Shown here in pieces: positions 1 to 12,800 of a DNA stretch of 64,000 nt. This stretch comes from Datisca glomerata. Lineage: Eukaryota; Streptophyta; Magnoliopsida; Cucurbitales; Datiscaceae. The position numbers and the translations under genes were made by a program. Under the pieces are notes generated by a model that saw only the letters and a list, made by a program, of their open reading frames with translations, ran no database searches and was not told the origin of the DNA. The first letter of the stretch is position 1. Each line of letters opens with the position of its first letter. The DNA lies in assembly GCA_003255025.1 (NCBI GenBank), contig QANY01000052.1, positions 558,001 to 622,000 on the forward strand, written 5' to 3'.

Positions 1-109
1 TCCGTAAAACGGCATGTCGTGACGTTTACATCATCATTATTCACATATTGCAACACAAAAATTTCAGATAAAATCAACCACCCAAACCACAACGCTAGTC
101 TTTAATTGC

Positions 110-535
110 TCATGATCGGAGCGTCTGAGCCCAATCAAACTTCTTCTTATCACTAGGAATCACCCCTGCTTGTACACCATCCGATCTAGAAGTCCTTGGA
201 CGACCCCTTTCATATGCTTCTCTTTTAATCTTCTCTTCAATATCAACCTTGGTACTTCCTCCTATTTTCATGTTTATGTTCACTTCTACTATCCTTTTGT
301 TGCGTTTCCCAGGTGGGATTTTGGTAGTTCTTCCAATTCCAAATTCTCTTAATTTCCTTTCCCTTTGGTGTTGATAAAGCTTGTGTAATCTAAGGGCTAA
401 TTGGTATATACCCTTTTTTATTTCTTCCTCTAAGTCTCTTTCTATGTGGATCTCAATTTCATTGCGAATCTTCAATTCCTCAGCTGAAATTCTTGGCTTT
501 GAACTGCTCTTACTGACGTTGACGTTGATCTGCAT
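110..535 (-). CDS. Hypothetical charged protein, single ORF
   Basis: An uninterrupted 141-codon ATG-to-TGA frame on the minus strand. The product is very rich in Lys, Arg and Glu: an acidic-basic helical stretch around residues 20-65 (ERDLEEEIKKGIYQLALRL) is followed by a basic segment. The amphipathic pattern suggests a coiled coil. I recognise no family. The bases just before the ATG read like a splice acceptor (ttattcatgcag), so this could instead be the last exon of a gene whose upstream exons I cannot see. Neighbouring sequence is AT-rich and non-coding. It could also be a chance ORF or a remnant; confidence is low for a gene and none for a function. Confidence 0.3.
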   Translation of the reverse strand: MQINVNVSKSSSKPRISAEELKIRNEIEIHIERDLEEEIKKGIYQLALRLHKLYQHQRERKLREFGIGRTTKIPPGKRNKRIVEVNINMKIGGSTKVDIEEKIKREAYERGRPRTSRSDGVQAGVIPSDKKKFDWAQTLRS

Positions 536-2058
536 GAATAAATTAGTAAGGATCGTAATTGTCTGTTATGTGAATGTATGTTTTGGGAATGCTTTTATGA
601 CGAATACAAAAAAGTACAAAGTACATCTTTTCTTGTGGGGTTTGCGGTGTTTGACTACAAGATTTAATTAAAATCGGTTTGACATTCGTTTAAAAACGCG
701 TTTTGATTTAATTTAATAGCTTCACAATTTATTTATTTTTTGCAACAAGTGTATTTTAAATAATTTTATGATTCCAGAAAGTGTTTTCTATGGTGTAGCC
801 AGTTATGTAAAAACAAATAAGAAATTTCAATCAATAATATAAATTAAAAACTTTATATTAGGAAATATAATTAACATAAAATGATAAAAAACTAACTTTT
901 CATCTCAAACTGCAAAAATTGACAGAAAACACTTTCTCGAATGACAAGTAATATTAATATATTATTACATTATTCTGACCATTTTTGTAAGAAAACAGTT
1001 TTTAAGTCATTTTTATTATTTAAACTAGAAAGTTGATCATTTATACTGTTCTCTTTATATTTAAATGGTTCTTAAAAGGTGGTTTTATGATTTCTAAAAC
1101 TGTTTGTTTTTTCTTGTTGTAGCCAAACATGTGCCAAAAATCACATTTCTAAATACAGCCTCAACATATAACAAAAATGAGAGAGAGAAAAACTCCAATA
1201 GTGTCACCCACTAATTTACTACATGCATTGTTGTTACAACAGAGCTCGACCAATGAATGATCAAATAAATCTGCGAAACCAAAATAAATAAAAATTAAAG
1301 TCATTCAAGACAATAGAAGAAATAGAAAACTCAAAAACTCAGGAAAGGAGAGAGAGAATTTGCAGCTTGGAATTGAGTATAAAAAACCTAGTATATCAGA
1401 TTTTGCAACATTTTCTTGCTGGTCCATCATGTCCTCCACTTTCTCTCTCTGTGTTTATTTTTGGTCTCAACCAATTTATACTATTGTAAGTGTGAAATGG
1501 ACATGTTTGGGATTTGGAAGAAATTGGACATAAGAGGGAGTTTCATGAATAAATTGACCGTTAATGGACATTAGTTTAGTTGGATAATTCAAATTTAGGC
1601 GCCAAATATCTCTAGTAGGAATGAAAGGTAATTAGGTTTAAAAAGAGATATTATCTAATAAAAGAAAGTTCTTTCCTTGCAAGCAAATATATAGTCTAGG
1701 TTGCCCTTTAAGCATAATCAATATAGGGACATTGCTTATACATGTTTGATGAACGGTCTATGTAGATAGTTACATTTTCTTGGATTGAGATTCTATGTTG
1801 AATGACATAGGGTACATTGGGTATGACATCATATCAGTATTAAAATGAATCAGGACATAAGAACTCCAACAACATAGAAATTTGTGTCGTGGGATTCGAA
1901 AAAACTCTTGAAAGTAGACAACTTAGATTAGATCTACCAAATGCAACTCTCGAGTTCGTTGTTTGTTATCTTCAGCTTCCTGTGACTACATTTTCTCGAA
2001 AACCGGATCCCCTTTCTATTGAGGGATCTAACATGAGAGGTCTTGGTAGTCAGATTTG
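536..2058. other. Intergenic, no gene recognised
   Basis: AT-rich sequence with short homopurine runs (gagagagag near 1182 and 1350). Short ORFs exist but show no family resemblance, codon bias or splice structure. It ends at the left terminus of the CACTA element. Confidence 0.6.
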
Positions 2059-2224
2059 TACTACTACAATTTCATTTCTTTACGACGTGTGTAAAAAATA
2101 AGTCACAATGGGAAAAATAAAAGCCGTTATCGTTCGCCTTCTTTTTAAACTTGATAATGGTTTATAGAAGAGCCATCATGGTAAAATAATAAAATGATGG
2201 TAGATAGTATACTCGTCTTTTTAG

Positions 2225-2490
2225 TAAAAAAAAGACAATGACGGGTCCTGGAAACCCCGTCATTTTTTCAAAATAAAAAAAAATGGTGGGGTAGTCTACT
2301 CGTCGTTTTAGTACAACTCAAAAACCCGACGGGGTGTTCATGCCCCGTCGTGTTATTAAAACGTCAACACAAAATGATGAAGTTTACAATCCCCGTCATT
2401 TTTATACAACTACATAAAACGACGGGGTATAGACCCCCCGTCATTTTTGTGACCAAAGCACGACGGGGTCTCGATACCCCGTCATGTTTT
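2225..2490. repeat. CACTA left subterminal hairpin array
   Basis: At least four short palindromes of the form GACGGGGT-(4-8 nt)-ACCCCGTC lie near 2240-2264, 2328-2350, 2422-2444 and 2462-2484, with further single motifs between. In CACTA elements such subterminal repeats bind the element-encoded TNPA-like protein. Directly after the array comes a TATA-like run (tatatatatatt, about 2500) and a pyrimidine-rich leader. Confidence 0.8.
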
Positions 2491-3354
2491 GAGACCTATA
2501 TATATATATTATAACCCTAGCTTTTTTAATTCCATCTTCTTACCCTTCCCTATATGCGGCTGCCCCACCATTCTTGTCTCCTTGCATCACGGGATTGCTT
2601 TGCTTCCACCGTCGTTTTCATCATCCCCAACCTGTCGTTTTCATCAATCTTCCATTTATTCGATAAATTTTCATTCTGTAATTTTTTATTCGGTAAAAAA
2701 TGAATGCACCGTTATTTTCGTCGTCATTTTCATCTTCAACCGCCGTTTTCATCTTCCATTTGTTATTCGAAGGAACCGTCATTTTCATCTTCCACCATCG
2801 TTTTCATCTTCCATTTGTTATTCGAAGGAACCGTCATTTTCATAATCTCCATTGAACTACCATCCTTGAACTTTCAATTTTATTGTTTGATTGTATCATT
2901 TAAGAAGATTTTTATCTTTCAAAATATATCACTTTCGTATTCCAGATTATCATAATTAATAATTTTGATATTATTATTTCATAGTTGTAATTTTTAGATT
3001 ACATATATGTTCATGTATTGTCTTTAAATTCTATTCTAAATAATGAATATTGCATGTAATCTCTAACGAGATGTTCATATGTTTTAATTCACACCTTCGT
3101 ATGTTCTTAAATGATACATTGTCTTTAAATTCTATTCTAAAGAATGGATATTGCATATAATCTCTGTCTTTTTTTATGCAATTAGAATATCCCTCTGATT
3201 GGTGAATTTTTAATGGATTTTTTTAACTTATTAGACTGTCGCCTTCTTGGTTGATATTTTTATTTTCACATCATGTTCGACTATTTGTATAAATGCAAAT
3301 TTAATAGTGTGACTAGTTGTAGCCATCCAAGACGGCTCTTGTCAGTCTGCAAAG

Positions 3355-3531
3355 GAGATTGCTTGGTAAAAAAATATGATTCAGAGCGTACATTTTAATA
3401 GGATAGGTCTAAGGGTCATTTTAAGTGGATAGATCTAAGGGTCATTTTAAGTGGATAGATCTAAGGGTCATTTTAAGTGGATAGATCTAAGAGATTGCTT
3501 GGTAAAAAAGTATAATTCAGAGCTACATTTT
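3355..3531. repeat. 26-bp tandem repeat between 40-bp direct repeats
   Basis: The unit atctaagggtcattttaag plus tggatag (26 bp) occurs about three times at 3408-3492. It is flanked by near-identical copies of a stretch beginning gagattgcttggtaaaaaa (3355-3400 and 3490-3531), giving a repeat nested in a duplication. It lies in the leader of the first CACTA gene. Confidence 0.8.
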
Positions 3532-3579
3532 TTTACTTGAATGAATAAGTAATATGTTATGCAATTTCGTAACTTGTAG

Positions 3580-6480
3580 ATATGGATAGAGAAGACTCAA
3601 ATGATGATCATTTAAATATCGATAACTTAGATAGATTGAATATGGATACAACAACTAGTACAAAAAAAGAAGAGGGAAAAGAGGGTCAAGTTACCTCACT
3701 TCCTTGAAAGCTGATAGAAGGAATTTTGAAAAAAATGTTATCACAAAAAATATTAAAGGATAACCTGTAGGTGAGAATGTTCTCAAATTTAAATGCTTTA
3801 TTGGAAGTTGTGTACATTCAATGGTTCCAATAACTTATAAGGATTGGGATCGCCATGTTCCAAAAGAGGTGCAGGAGAAGGTGTACAAAGCTATTGAGGT
3901 ATTTGCACGTTTTTATAAATTATCTGTAGTTGTTATTCACGATTCAAATTAAAGCTTTATTAATAAGTATTAATTACTTTTGGTGTAGACTCAATATGTG
4001 ATAGATCCAGCACTCAAGGGAAATATCTTAATGAATGCTAGCGAACAATGGCATAAATTTAAGTATAGCCTCGGTCAAAAATTTATTTTTCCTTATTTGG
4101 ACGACCCCGAAAAGCTAAGACAACCACCTATCAAGGATAATTTCAACGAGCAACAACATTGGGATAAGTTTGTGAAATCTCGTCTTACTCCTGATTTTTT
4201 GGTAAAATCCTTTACTTTATGTTTTAGTTTCACGTTCATTTTTTTAACTATAAATTTTGGCATAGTTACTATTAATTGTTCAACTACAGAAAATAAGGGA
4301 AAAACAAAAATTGAATCGAGCGCTAAATAAATATGACCATAAAATCTCTCATATGGGATATGTTATATTGGAAGAAATGTTGGTAAGGATTATTATACAT
4401 CTTCAGAACTTAATATTTATTTACAAATTACTATGTCTTTAATTACTACTACCCGTTATGACAGCAAAAAGAAAAAGGTACTAACAAGCCAATAGATCGG
4501 GCAACGTTGTGGAAGTGTACCCGTAAGAAAAAAAAAGATTCAAGGATGAGGCCGTTGAAGAAAATGTGAAAAAAATTGTAAGTGTGTTTAATTCATTTTA
4601 TTTAATTAGTTTGAATTTAATATAATTATTTTGATTTAAATTATATGCGTTTTAATTGTAGGACGAATTTTAGGAGAAATGGGTGCCTACTTCCGGTACC
4701 CAGGTCATTCTCACCATGGTTTTGGGTAATTCTGAACATGGTGGTCGAGTAAAGGGTTTGTGCCATTTTATGTTCCAAACCAGATATTTTAAATTTTCTC
4801 GACACAACTCAAAGGCTGGAATTGAGAAGAAATTGACTCAAGTCCGTGATCAAGTTGTGAATGAGGAGAATTTAAAATGGAGTGCCAAATTTAAGGAGTT
4901 GGAGCAAGAGACATTTAAAGGTGATCCTAAAATAACTCCTCCATCGGATAAGGCAAGTTGCTCCAAGCGCCAGGATGGGCTTTCTATGACTCAGAGGAAA
5001 GCTGTAAAGGTATTTTCAATAAGTTATACACTTGATTTACTTTTAGTAAATAATTATACAAACACATACTCATAATGTTTTGAATTATTTTAGAAAATTA
5101 CGTGCAAGTTATTTGTGGATATTGATGATGAGGTTGTCACATACGACATAATTATTAACACAACAAGTAATGATGTTCTGGTAGGAGAGGGGAATGTATG
5201 TGTGTCAATTGATTTAGTCATGATTGATGATGCCCCTCTACCTATCCTAGTTTAGGATGAGCTGCAGACTGTGGGTCAGGCTCTGGGGTGTTATGTGTCT
5301 TGGCCTATATAGCTAGTCAGACTTATAGAGGTAATATATTTTTTAGTTATTAGTTAATTAGAAGTTGTAATGATCTTGTTTGAAACACTAAATTAGTTAT
5401 TAGTTAAAACCCAATGCCTGCAAACATTCCACGAGGCCTAAAGTATCTCTACACAATGGCCGAGAAGATGGGAGCGGATGATGCCATTACAACCGATTAT
5501 GATAGAGTCATTTTTGGTTATGATAATGCTAGAACATTTTGTGATAAAGATGATATTAAGCAATTATGTGAAATGCGCGAGATATCTTGTAGTATAGTGT
5601 CAATTTATATGGATTAAGATGCTTAGTAATTGATTCAATAATTATATACATTTTTATAAGATGCTACTAATTGCTTACATTTCAGTGTTTTATTTATTGT
5701 AGGTCCTTTTATCAGAAGTTACGAGAGCAACACATCAACTTATTTGTCTTTATCGATCCCTCACTCATAGGTGCAGCGTGGCGTAATTCGTACGAGAGAG
5801 CATGTTACATTTCCAATATTTTGATAGCCACGCGACTTGGGTAATGTGTTTTTCTTCCATTTAGTTTCTTCCATCATTGGATATTGGTCGTCCTGGATTT
5901 TCACGAGAGAAATGCATTCATCTTCGACTCTATTAATAATTTTAGTCATAAAGACCCGAAAGAAGTTCTTACGAAATAAGTTTTACTCTATAGTTAATAA
6001 TTAAATGTATTATGAATTACAATATGAATATATAATTACGGGTTGAAATTTCTTATGCAGGCTTTCAATATTGCTAGAACTATACTAGAACATACAATTA
6101 GGAAATCCTTGAAGTGGATAAAACCATAGTTATTAATTATACATTTATATTTATGTTTATGCTAAGTGTTTGGATTTATTAATCTATATAATTAATTTAT
6201 ACAATACTGTCCTAAGCAAGCTAGGAGCATTGAATGTGGATATTTTGTTATGTGTTTTATGAAACATATAATCAAGAATCATAACAAGTTTATGACTGAA
6301 ATGGTACGTAAACTAGTTATTCTTTCACTATATTTAATATATTCTATTGATAGTGTAGAATAGTTTGACTAACGTAATTTTTTTATGGCAGTTCACGAAC
6401 AAATCAACATATACATAAGAAGAGATTGATGAAGTTCGATTTGTGCTGCCGGTTGGGATAGCTAGCTTTAGGTTTCATTT
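3580..6480 (+). pseudogene. CACTA TNPA/Transposase_24-like gene with Ulp1-type protease domain, decayed
   Basis: Translated fragments in order: an N-terminal acidic start (MDREDSNDD at 3582); about 3770-3900 (VPITYKDWDRHVPKEV-like); 3998-4200 (DPALKGNILMNASEQWHKFK ... FPYLDDPEKL ... WDKFVKSRLTPDF), typical of plant Transposase_24/En-Spm proteins; 4480-4560 (NKPIDRATLWK); and 4683-5010 (a coiled, charged region). From about 5410 onward there is a C48/Ulp1-like cysteine protease: catalytic-His context HHWILVVLDF (about 5870-5905) and Cys context QARSIECGYFVMCFMK (about 6215-6265). Exons are separated by apparent GT-AG introns. In-frame stops show it is a pseudogene. The DNA-binding role is inferred from the family. 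Confidence 0.75.
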
Positions 6481-6669
6481 TGATTTTATGATTGTAAATA
6501 AGTTACCCGGTGTAATAAGTTACATTTTAAATATTAATACAAGTGGTCTACAAATTATTCTGAATGAATTCTGAGTTTGTGTCCTATTCTATCTAGACTT
6601 GTACATATTTTTATTTGCAGGATTGAGAATTAATAAAACTGAATTTTATTTTTTTAGTTTTGCTGCATC

Positions 6670-6925
6670 AAACACGACGGGTGATATAAACCCCGTCGTT
6701 ACTGAACTAACAACAATGACGGTTTATATGTAAGCCGTCGTTTATGATGTTGTTCAAAAATGATGGTGTATATGTAAACCGTCATTATATGAACTACATT
6801 AACGGAGGCTTGTTGAATACCCATCATGTGTTAACACTTTACACCACGTGCCTTTAAATTTTTTTATGCCCGCATGTGGAATTAGTCATAACTCACGGCG
6901 GGGTATATATAACCCGTCATCCTTT
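6670..6925. repeat. Internal GACGG hairpin array before the transposase gene
   Basis: Five degenerate hairpins of the type CGACGGGT-(n)-ACCCCGTC, for example at 6675-6700, 6717-6742 and 6896-6920. They match the subterminal arrays at both ends of the same element but lie in its middle, just upstream of the leader of the TNP2-like gene. No CACTA terminus is visible here. Confidence 0.7.
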
Positions 6926-8119
6926 GCCACATGTTTTAACCTAAAAGTAACCATATTATTTTCTCTTATTCTCTCCGTTGTTTCTAATATATCGATATCG
7001 TCTCTGCTTCTCATCGCCGTCTTCGAATTTCTATTTCTCTTTCGAATCAATTGTTTCCTCGTCTACTTGAACTTGAGATCTCATTTACATTCATCTCTGA
7101 TTTCTTTTTTATGCATTCAAATCACGAATTTGGAAGGTATATTTCTTTTTTCTCCATCTTTTTTAATTTAATTATGTTAATTCTAGGGTAATAATGAGTT
7201 TTCAATATATTTTTTATTCTCTAGATGGATAAATCGTGGATGTTTATGGATAAAATATCTACAAATTATGATATTGGGGTTGACAATTTTCTCAAGTATG
7301 TGATGAAGCATAGTAATGACCTTTGTTTCTTACGTTGTCCGTGTGTGGAATGTGGGAATCTCAAACGTTTCATTTTCTGTGAGGTGAGACAATGCCCTGA
7401 TCCCCGAGGGTTCAACATACGTGTAATTTCACAATTTTGAAATTCTCAATTTGAAACAAACCTTATTTGAGAAAATTTCCAAATTGAAATTCTTAATTTA
7501 CTCATGATAGAAAAAACTTGACCTTAAATAAAAGAAGCATTAACTTATCCATGATCAGAATCTAAATCATTAAATAATGGAAGCGATAAAGTGTCTTAAA
7601 TACATAATTAATAAAACCTTGAAAAATTGAAATAAAGTCAAAACTTGAAATCCATAATTCATGAAACTTTCACTAATCATAATTCGTAGAAAAATATAAC
7701 GTAAAATAAACTACTGAGTTAATCAGAAAATGTTTTCCCAAGTTTTAAATCAATTCTTAAACTGAAAACATAAATTTCTCTAATTCAACTGGTTATGGCA
7801 GTCTCTCACTCATGTTGCTCGCCATCACCATTTGCATCATAAACAACTGTGAGGGGTGAGTATTTTAAAATACCCAGTAAGCAAACTCACACAATAACAT
7901 GCATCCACATGTCATAAATGTAAATCATGACATAAAATAACTGAACTTGACATATATCATAAATGAAATAAAGTAACGTACTTGATCATAACATGGCTTA
8001 ATATAGCACGTAGATAACATGCGTCTCAAACAAAATCATATAACAAACTTATTCATATCTTGTCATGGCATATCCTCTAGTTAACAAGCCAATCAGAACT
8101 GATCACACATTAACTGAAA

Positions 8120-8410
8120 CATATCATGATGAATTGGGCGACAAAACAGATGGCACACATCGGGTGACGAAACAGATGACACACATTGCGCGACAGAACA
8201 GATGGCACTCATAGGTGACGAAAAATGTGAACAGATGGCACATCGTGAGTGACGAAAAATATTTACAGATGACACTCAATGTATGACCAAAACATGAACA
8301 GATGGCACATCGTGAGTGACGAAAAATATTTACAGATGACACTCAATGTATGACCAAAACATGAACAGATGACACCTTATGTGTGACAAAAACATGAACA
8401 TATGACACAT
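8120..8410. repeat. 67-bp minisatellite inside solo LTR
   Basis: A 67-bp unit starting acagatggcacatcgtgagt occurs twice nearly identically (8231-8297 and 8298-8364), surrounded by degenerate 30-35-bp half-units (acagatgRcac...gacRaaa). The same array appears in reverse orientation at about 47290-47480 in the other LTR. Confidence 0.85.
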
Positions 8411-8841
8411 CATTCGTATAACAGAACAAAACGTGAACAATCATGATTTCTTGTTAACTAAGGGTCGTGCTTAAGTTTATATCTTCCTTCATTACCACTT
8501 GACTGAATTAGCTTCATAACTTGCAGAATCCAACGTATGATAATAATTAATCATATAATACATACTGATACATGTAACCGAATCAAACATGATAACATAC
8601 TAACGTAAAATTAGTCATACCCAAATATTTATCTCATGATAATCAAATTAATAACTGGACAATAAATAATTATCAAAGTGTTAATGAAATATAATAATTA
8701 TTGAAAACGGTTAAACAGATAATAAATAAATGATATAATTATAATATCAGAGTCACATCATTATATAACTCAATTTACACAAATATATATATGAACATAA
8801 CATGTCTATAGACAATTAAAGCTAATGAGTATAACATATAT

Positions 8842-9065
8842 TACATTTATCACACGTGTGTCACATTACTATAGTGTAAATTTTCTTATACAAAGCATAG
8901 ACATTTATTAAACATGGGTCACATTACGATGCAAATTCACTTACACAAAGTATAGACATTTATCACACATGAGTCACATTACGATGCAAATTCACTTATA
9001 CAAAGTATATACATTTATTATACATGGGTCATATTATAATATAAGATCACTTACTGGAACCGGAG
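8842..9065. repeat. 55-bp tandem repeat inside solo LTR
   Basis: Four copies of a 55-59-bp unit beginning acatttat(ta/ca)...catgggtcacatta, at 8842, 8901, 8956 and 9011. Degenerate equivalents occur in reverse at about 46600-46930. Confidence 0.8.
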
Positions 9066-9354
9066 GAATGAACTAAACAACTTATGACTTGAGATCCAAA
9101 AAGAAATAATCACTAAATTGTTTGAAATAAATCAATGTTAAATAAACACATTTTTAATATCATATAAATAGAAATTTAATTAAAACAGTGCAAAAGGGGT
9201 CAGAAATCGATAGATTAAACTTGGCCAAACGATTCAACCGGGCTGGTGAAACCAGTCTGGTTTAGTTTTATCTGATGGATTAGTTCGGCTAAGCTGAATT
9301 GGTATGGGTTGGACCGGTTTGGGACATAACCAACTGCATAACAAGAAAAATGGA

Positions 9355-9680
9355 AGGAAAGGACATGGGAGAACGATGAGAAAGTGAGAAAATAAGGGGG
9401 AGAGAGAGAAAATGAGAAGGAGAAAGAAACAAATAGGGGAAGAAAAATAGTGAGGTGATCTGAGAAGGGAAGAGAGAGGGGGGATATAGAGAGAAGCAGA
9501 GAGAAAGAAAATGAGAGACAATGCAAAGAGGGAGAGATAAAGCAAGACAAGACAGAGAGAAATTGAGAGAGAGACAGAGAAACAGAGGGTGAGAGAGAGA
9601 TGAATCTGAGAGAGAGGAAGGGGAAATAAAACAGAGGAGAGAGAAAAGATAGAGAAAAAAGAGAAGATAAAGAAGAAAAG
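9355..9680. repeat. Purine-rich (GA)n tract of the LTR leader
   Basis: About 320 bp of gaga/agaaa-type sequence, the complement of the CT-rich stretch at 45960-46180 in the plus-oriented LTR. It opens long pyrimidine-coded frames on the minus strand (Ser/Phe/Leu only), which are composition artefacts. Confidence 0.75.
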
Positions 9681-9813
9681 AAGAAGCTTACCGGTGATGG
9701 AATGACGACGGCAATAACAAGGAGCAAGAAGATAGAAGAAGAAGAAAAGGCAGAGAATGAGGGAGAACGGGGGGTTTTCACTAGGGGCTGCCAAGGGAGA
9801 GAGAATGAGTAGA

Positions 9814-9844
<31 letters not shown>

Positions 9845-12800
9845 GGTTAGGGTTGGTTTAGCGTGTATAGACATGTATGATGGGAGTGAGTTTTTAAATT
9901 ATATACTAAAACCCTTTTTGAAATTTTAAAAAAAAATCAAACTTTACAATAAATCATACCTAATTTAAATAATTTTCCAAAAATTACAAATAATTTCTTT
10001 TTAAAATCAAATTTCAAAATCACGTTATATTTTAAATCAATTTTACAAAAATTTCCATTTACAAAAGGGTTGGGATATTACATAAGAAATCACTTATTCA
10101 TTAATGATATAGATCAAGGATATCAAACATGGGTGTGGCGTGGAGAATTAGATAATTCTAGAAAAAGTACGTTTGGTATAAATGAAGGAAGAGATAGATC
10201 TCATGTAGATATTGATGATTATTAATGTACCGTAAATATGGTTGAAGCAGTAGAAGATTTTTATTTAGATAATTTTGACAAATTCGAAAAGATGCTTAAT
10301 GGCGTTGAATGCCTTTGTACATAATTGTAAAAAGTTTAAAAAAATATTTGCATTAGTGAAGTTTTATAATTTAAAGGCTAAATATGGATGGAGTGACATA
10401 AGTTTTTCAAATCTATTAAGTTTGTTAGAGGAAATGCTTCCAGATGGCAATCAAATGCCCGTTTCATTCTACGAGGCTAAGAAAACTTTGGTGCTTTAGG
10501 AATGGAGTATGAAAAAATACATGCATGTCTTATTGATTGCATTCTATATAGAAATTAGCATGTAGAAGTTACTGTATGTCCTGTATGACGTGTCTCGAGA
10601 TGGAAACCATCGAAGAATTTGTTAGGGGAGAAAAAAAGAGTGCCTGCAAAGGTGTTATGGTATTTCCGGCCATACCACAGTTTAAACGAATATGTAAGAG
10701 TAGCCATATTGCAAAAAACTTGACATGGCATGCTTATGATAAGGAAATAGGTGGTATATTACGTCACCCAGTCGATTCTCCATCTTGAAAGCTTTTAGAG
10801 CACAAGTGGTCGGATTTCACAGATGAGCTAAGTCACCTTCGGCTAGCTATTTTAGCGGATGAGATAAATCCACTTAGTTCCCTTAGTAGTAAATATAGTT
10901 GTTGGCATGTTATTATGGTGATATATAATCTCCCTCCATGGTTGTGCATGAAAAGAAAATACATGATGTTAACATTATTAATAGCTGGTCCTAAGCAACG
11001 AGGAAATGATATTGATGGCTATTTAGCACATTTGATTGATGATCTTAAAGTTCTCTCGGAAGTGAGAATTGAGGAGTATGATTCATATTGGGAAGAGAGT
11101 TTTACTCTTAGAGCAGTCTTAATGTGGATGATCAATGATTTTTCTGTATATGAAAACTTATGTGGATGCAGTGTTACGGGTTATTATGCTTGTCCAATAC
11201 ATGCAGGAGATACATCTTCTATTAGGCTAAAACACATCAAACAAAATGCATGTATAGTACATAGAAGATTTTTACCACTCACACATCCTTAAGAAGGCAA
11301 AAAAAGCATTTGATGGTAATCAAGAGCTTAGAACAACTCTGGCACCTTTAAGTGGAAAACAAGTGTTGGAAAGAGTTGAGAAAGTTAGATTTACACTTGG
11401 AAAGAAGAATGTGAAGGAATCGGCGAAAGATGGATTGTCCAAATCTTACTGGAAGAAGAAATCAATTTTCTTCAATCTAGAATATTGGAAAAACTTACAT
11501 GTTCGACATTGTCTCGATGTTATGCACATTGAAAAAAACATTTGCATGAATGTTATAGGAACATTGCTTGACATTTCTAGGAAGACAAGAGATGGGCTAT
11601 CTAGTCGTATGGATATTGTGGAAATGGGCATTAGACCAGAATTGGAGCCAAAACTCGATGAAAAAAAATAGTCCTACCCCCAGCTTGTTACAAATTGTCA
11701 CAAGCAGAAAAGAAGAAACTATGCACTACATTAGCTAACCTAAAAGTTCCTGAAGGGTACTCATCAAATTTTCAAAATCTAGTTTCTTTGAAAGATCTTA
11801 GTATTAATGGGTTGAAATCTCACGATTGTCTCCCTGTGGCAATACGTGGATTATTACCAGATCATGTTGGATATGCAATCACCGAACTTTGTTCATTCTT
11901 TAATGCAATTTATAGTATGGTTATAGATGTTACACAACTAGATGCGCTACAAAAAAATTATTGTGACATTAAGTATTCTTGAAAAAAATTTCCTCCCACA
12001 TTCTTCACCATCATGGTTCATCTCACTGTGCACCTTGTTAGAGAGGTTCGACTCTGTAGACCAGTTTACTTGTGGGGGATATACCCATTAGAACGATATA
12101 TGAAAATGTGAATGGGTTATGTAAGAAATCACAATCGTCCAGAGGGTTGCATTAGTGAGTGTTATATTAGCGAAGAAGCTGAAGAGTTTTGCACCAAATG
12201 TCTAGTAGTTAAATCAATTGGACTTTCATGCTTAGATGATGATTTGAAAGATGGTAAGCATTTATCAAGTGGCCATGTAGAAAGAATTTATCACGAATAG
12301 TGGAAGCAAGCACATCGTTACGTATTAGAAAATACTAATGAAGTTCAACCCTATATCGAGTAAGTATAATAATCTCAATAATCTCAATCTTTTTTTCATC
12401 ATGCTCATTGTTTTTTATAATGGTTCTTTGTTTCATACTCTATTTGAATTTTTGTTTCGTGCTCCTATATAGGCAACATATGATTTTCTTGAGGAAGAAG
12501 TATCCTAACAAATCAAGGAGACATAAATGGTTACAAGATGAACATAATCAGACATTTATTTATTGGTTGCGTGATCAGGTAAATGATATTGATGTCTCTA
12601 AAAGTATAACAAATATACTATCGTGGATAGCATACGGCCCAACTTATGATGTGATCAAATATTTTGGTTACGCTATGAATGGCAATAGATTTCATATGAA
12701 ATGGCATGATAACGATCGATGTTTCCAGAACATTGAAGTTAGTGTAGTGGCACATACAATGCAGATTGGAAATGCTAAGAATAACAATCCTATTTATTCA

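Larger units (their letters stand above)
7390..10082 (-). mobile_element. Solo LTR of a chromovirus-like retrotransposon nested in the transposase
   Basis: Same family as the plus-strand LTR at 45566-48232, in opposite orientation. The minus strand starts TGTAATATCCCAACCC and ends ...CGGGGATCAGGGCATTG, with the last bases damaged. Flanks are TGAGA (7385-7389) and TAAGA (10083-10087), a 5-bp target duplication with one substitution. Removing the LTR and one flank rejoins the transposase frame (EVR-NHLFIND). No internal retroviral genes are present, so it is a solo LTR left by LTR-LTR recombination. It contains two minisatellites and a long purine tract that is the LTR leader. Confidence 0.85.

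Noticed and set aside
8093..8342. CRISPR-like spaced repeats and small Cys-rich frames
   Set aside because: They are adjacent tandem minisatellite units without unique spacers, inside an LTR of a plant genome.
9215..9794. Two long overlapping minus-strand frames (186-188 codons, Ser/Phe/Leu-rich)
   Set aside because: They read the complement of a (GA)n tract inside an LTR; composition alone explains the openness, and the homologous LTR has no matching intact frame.
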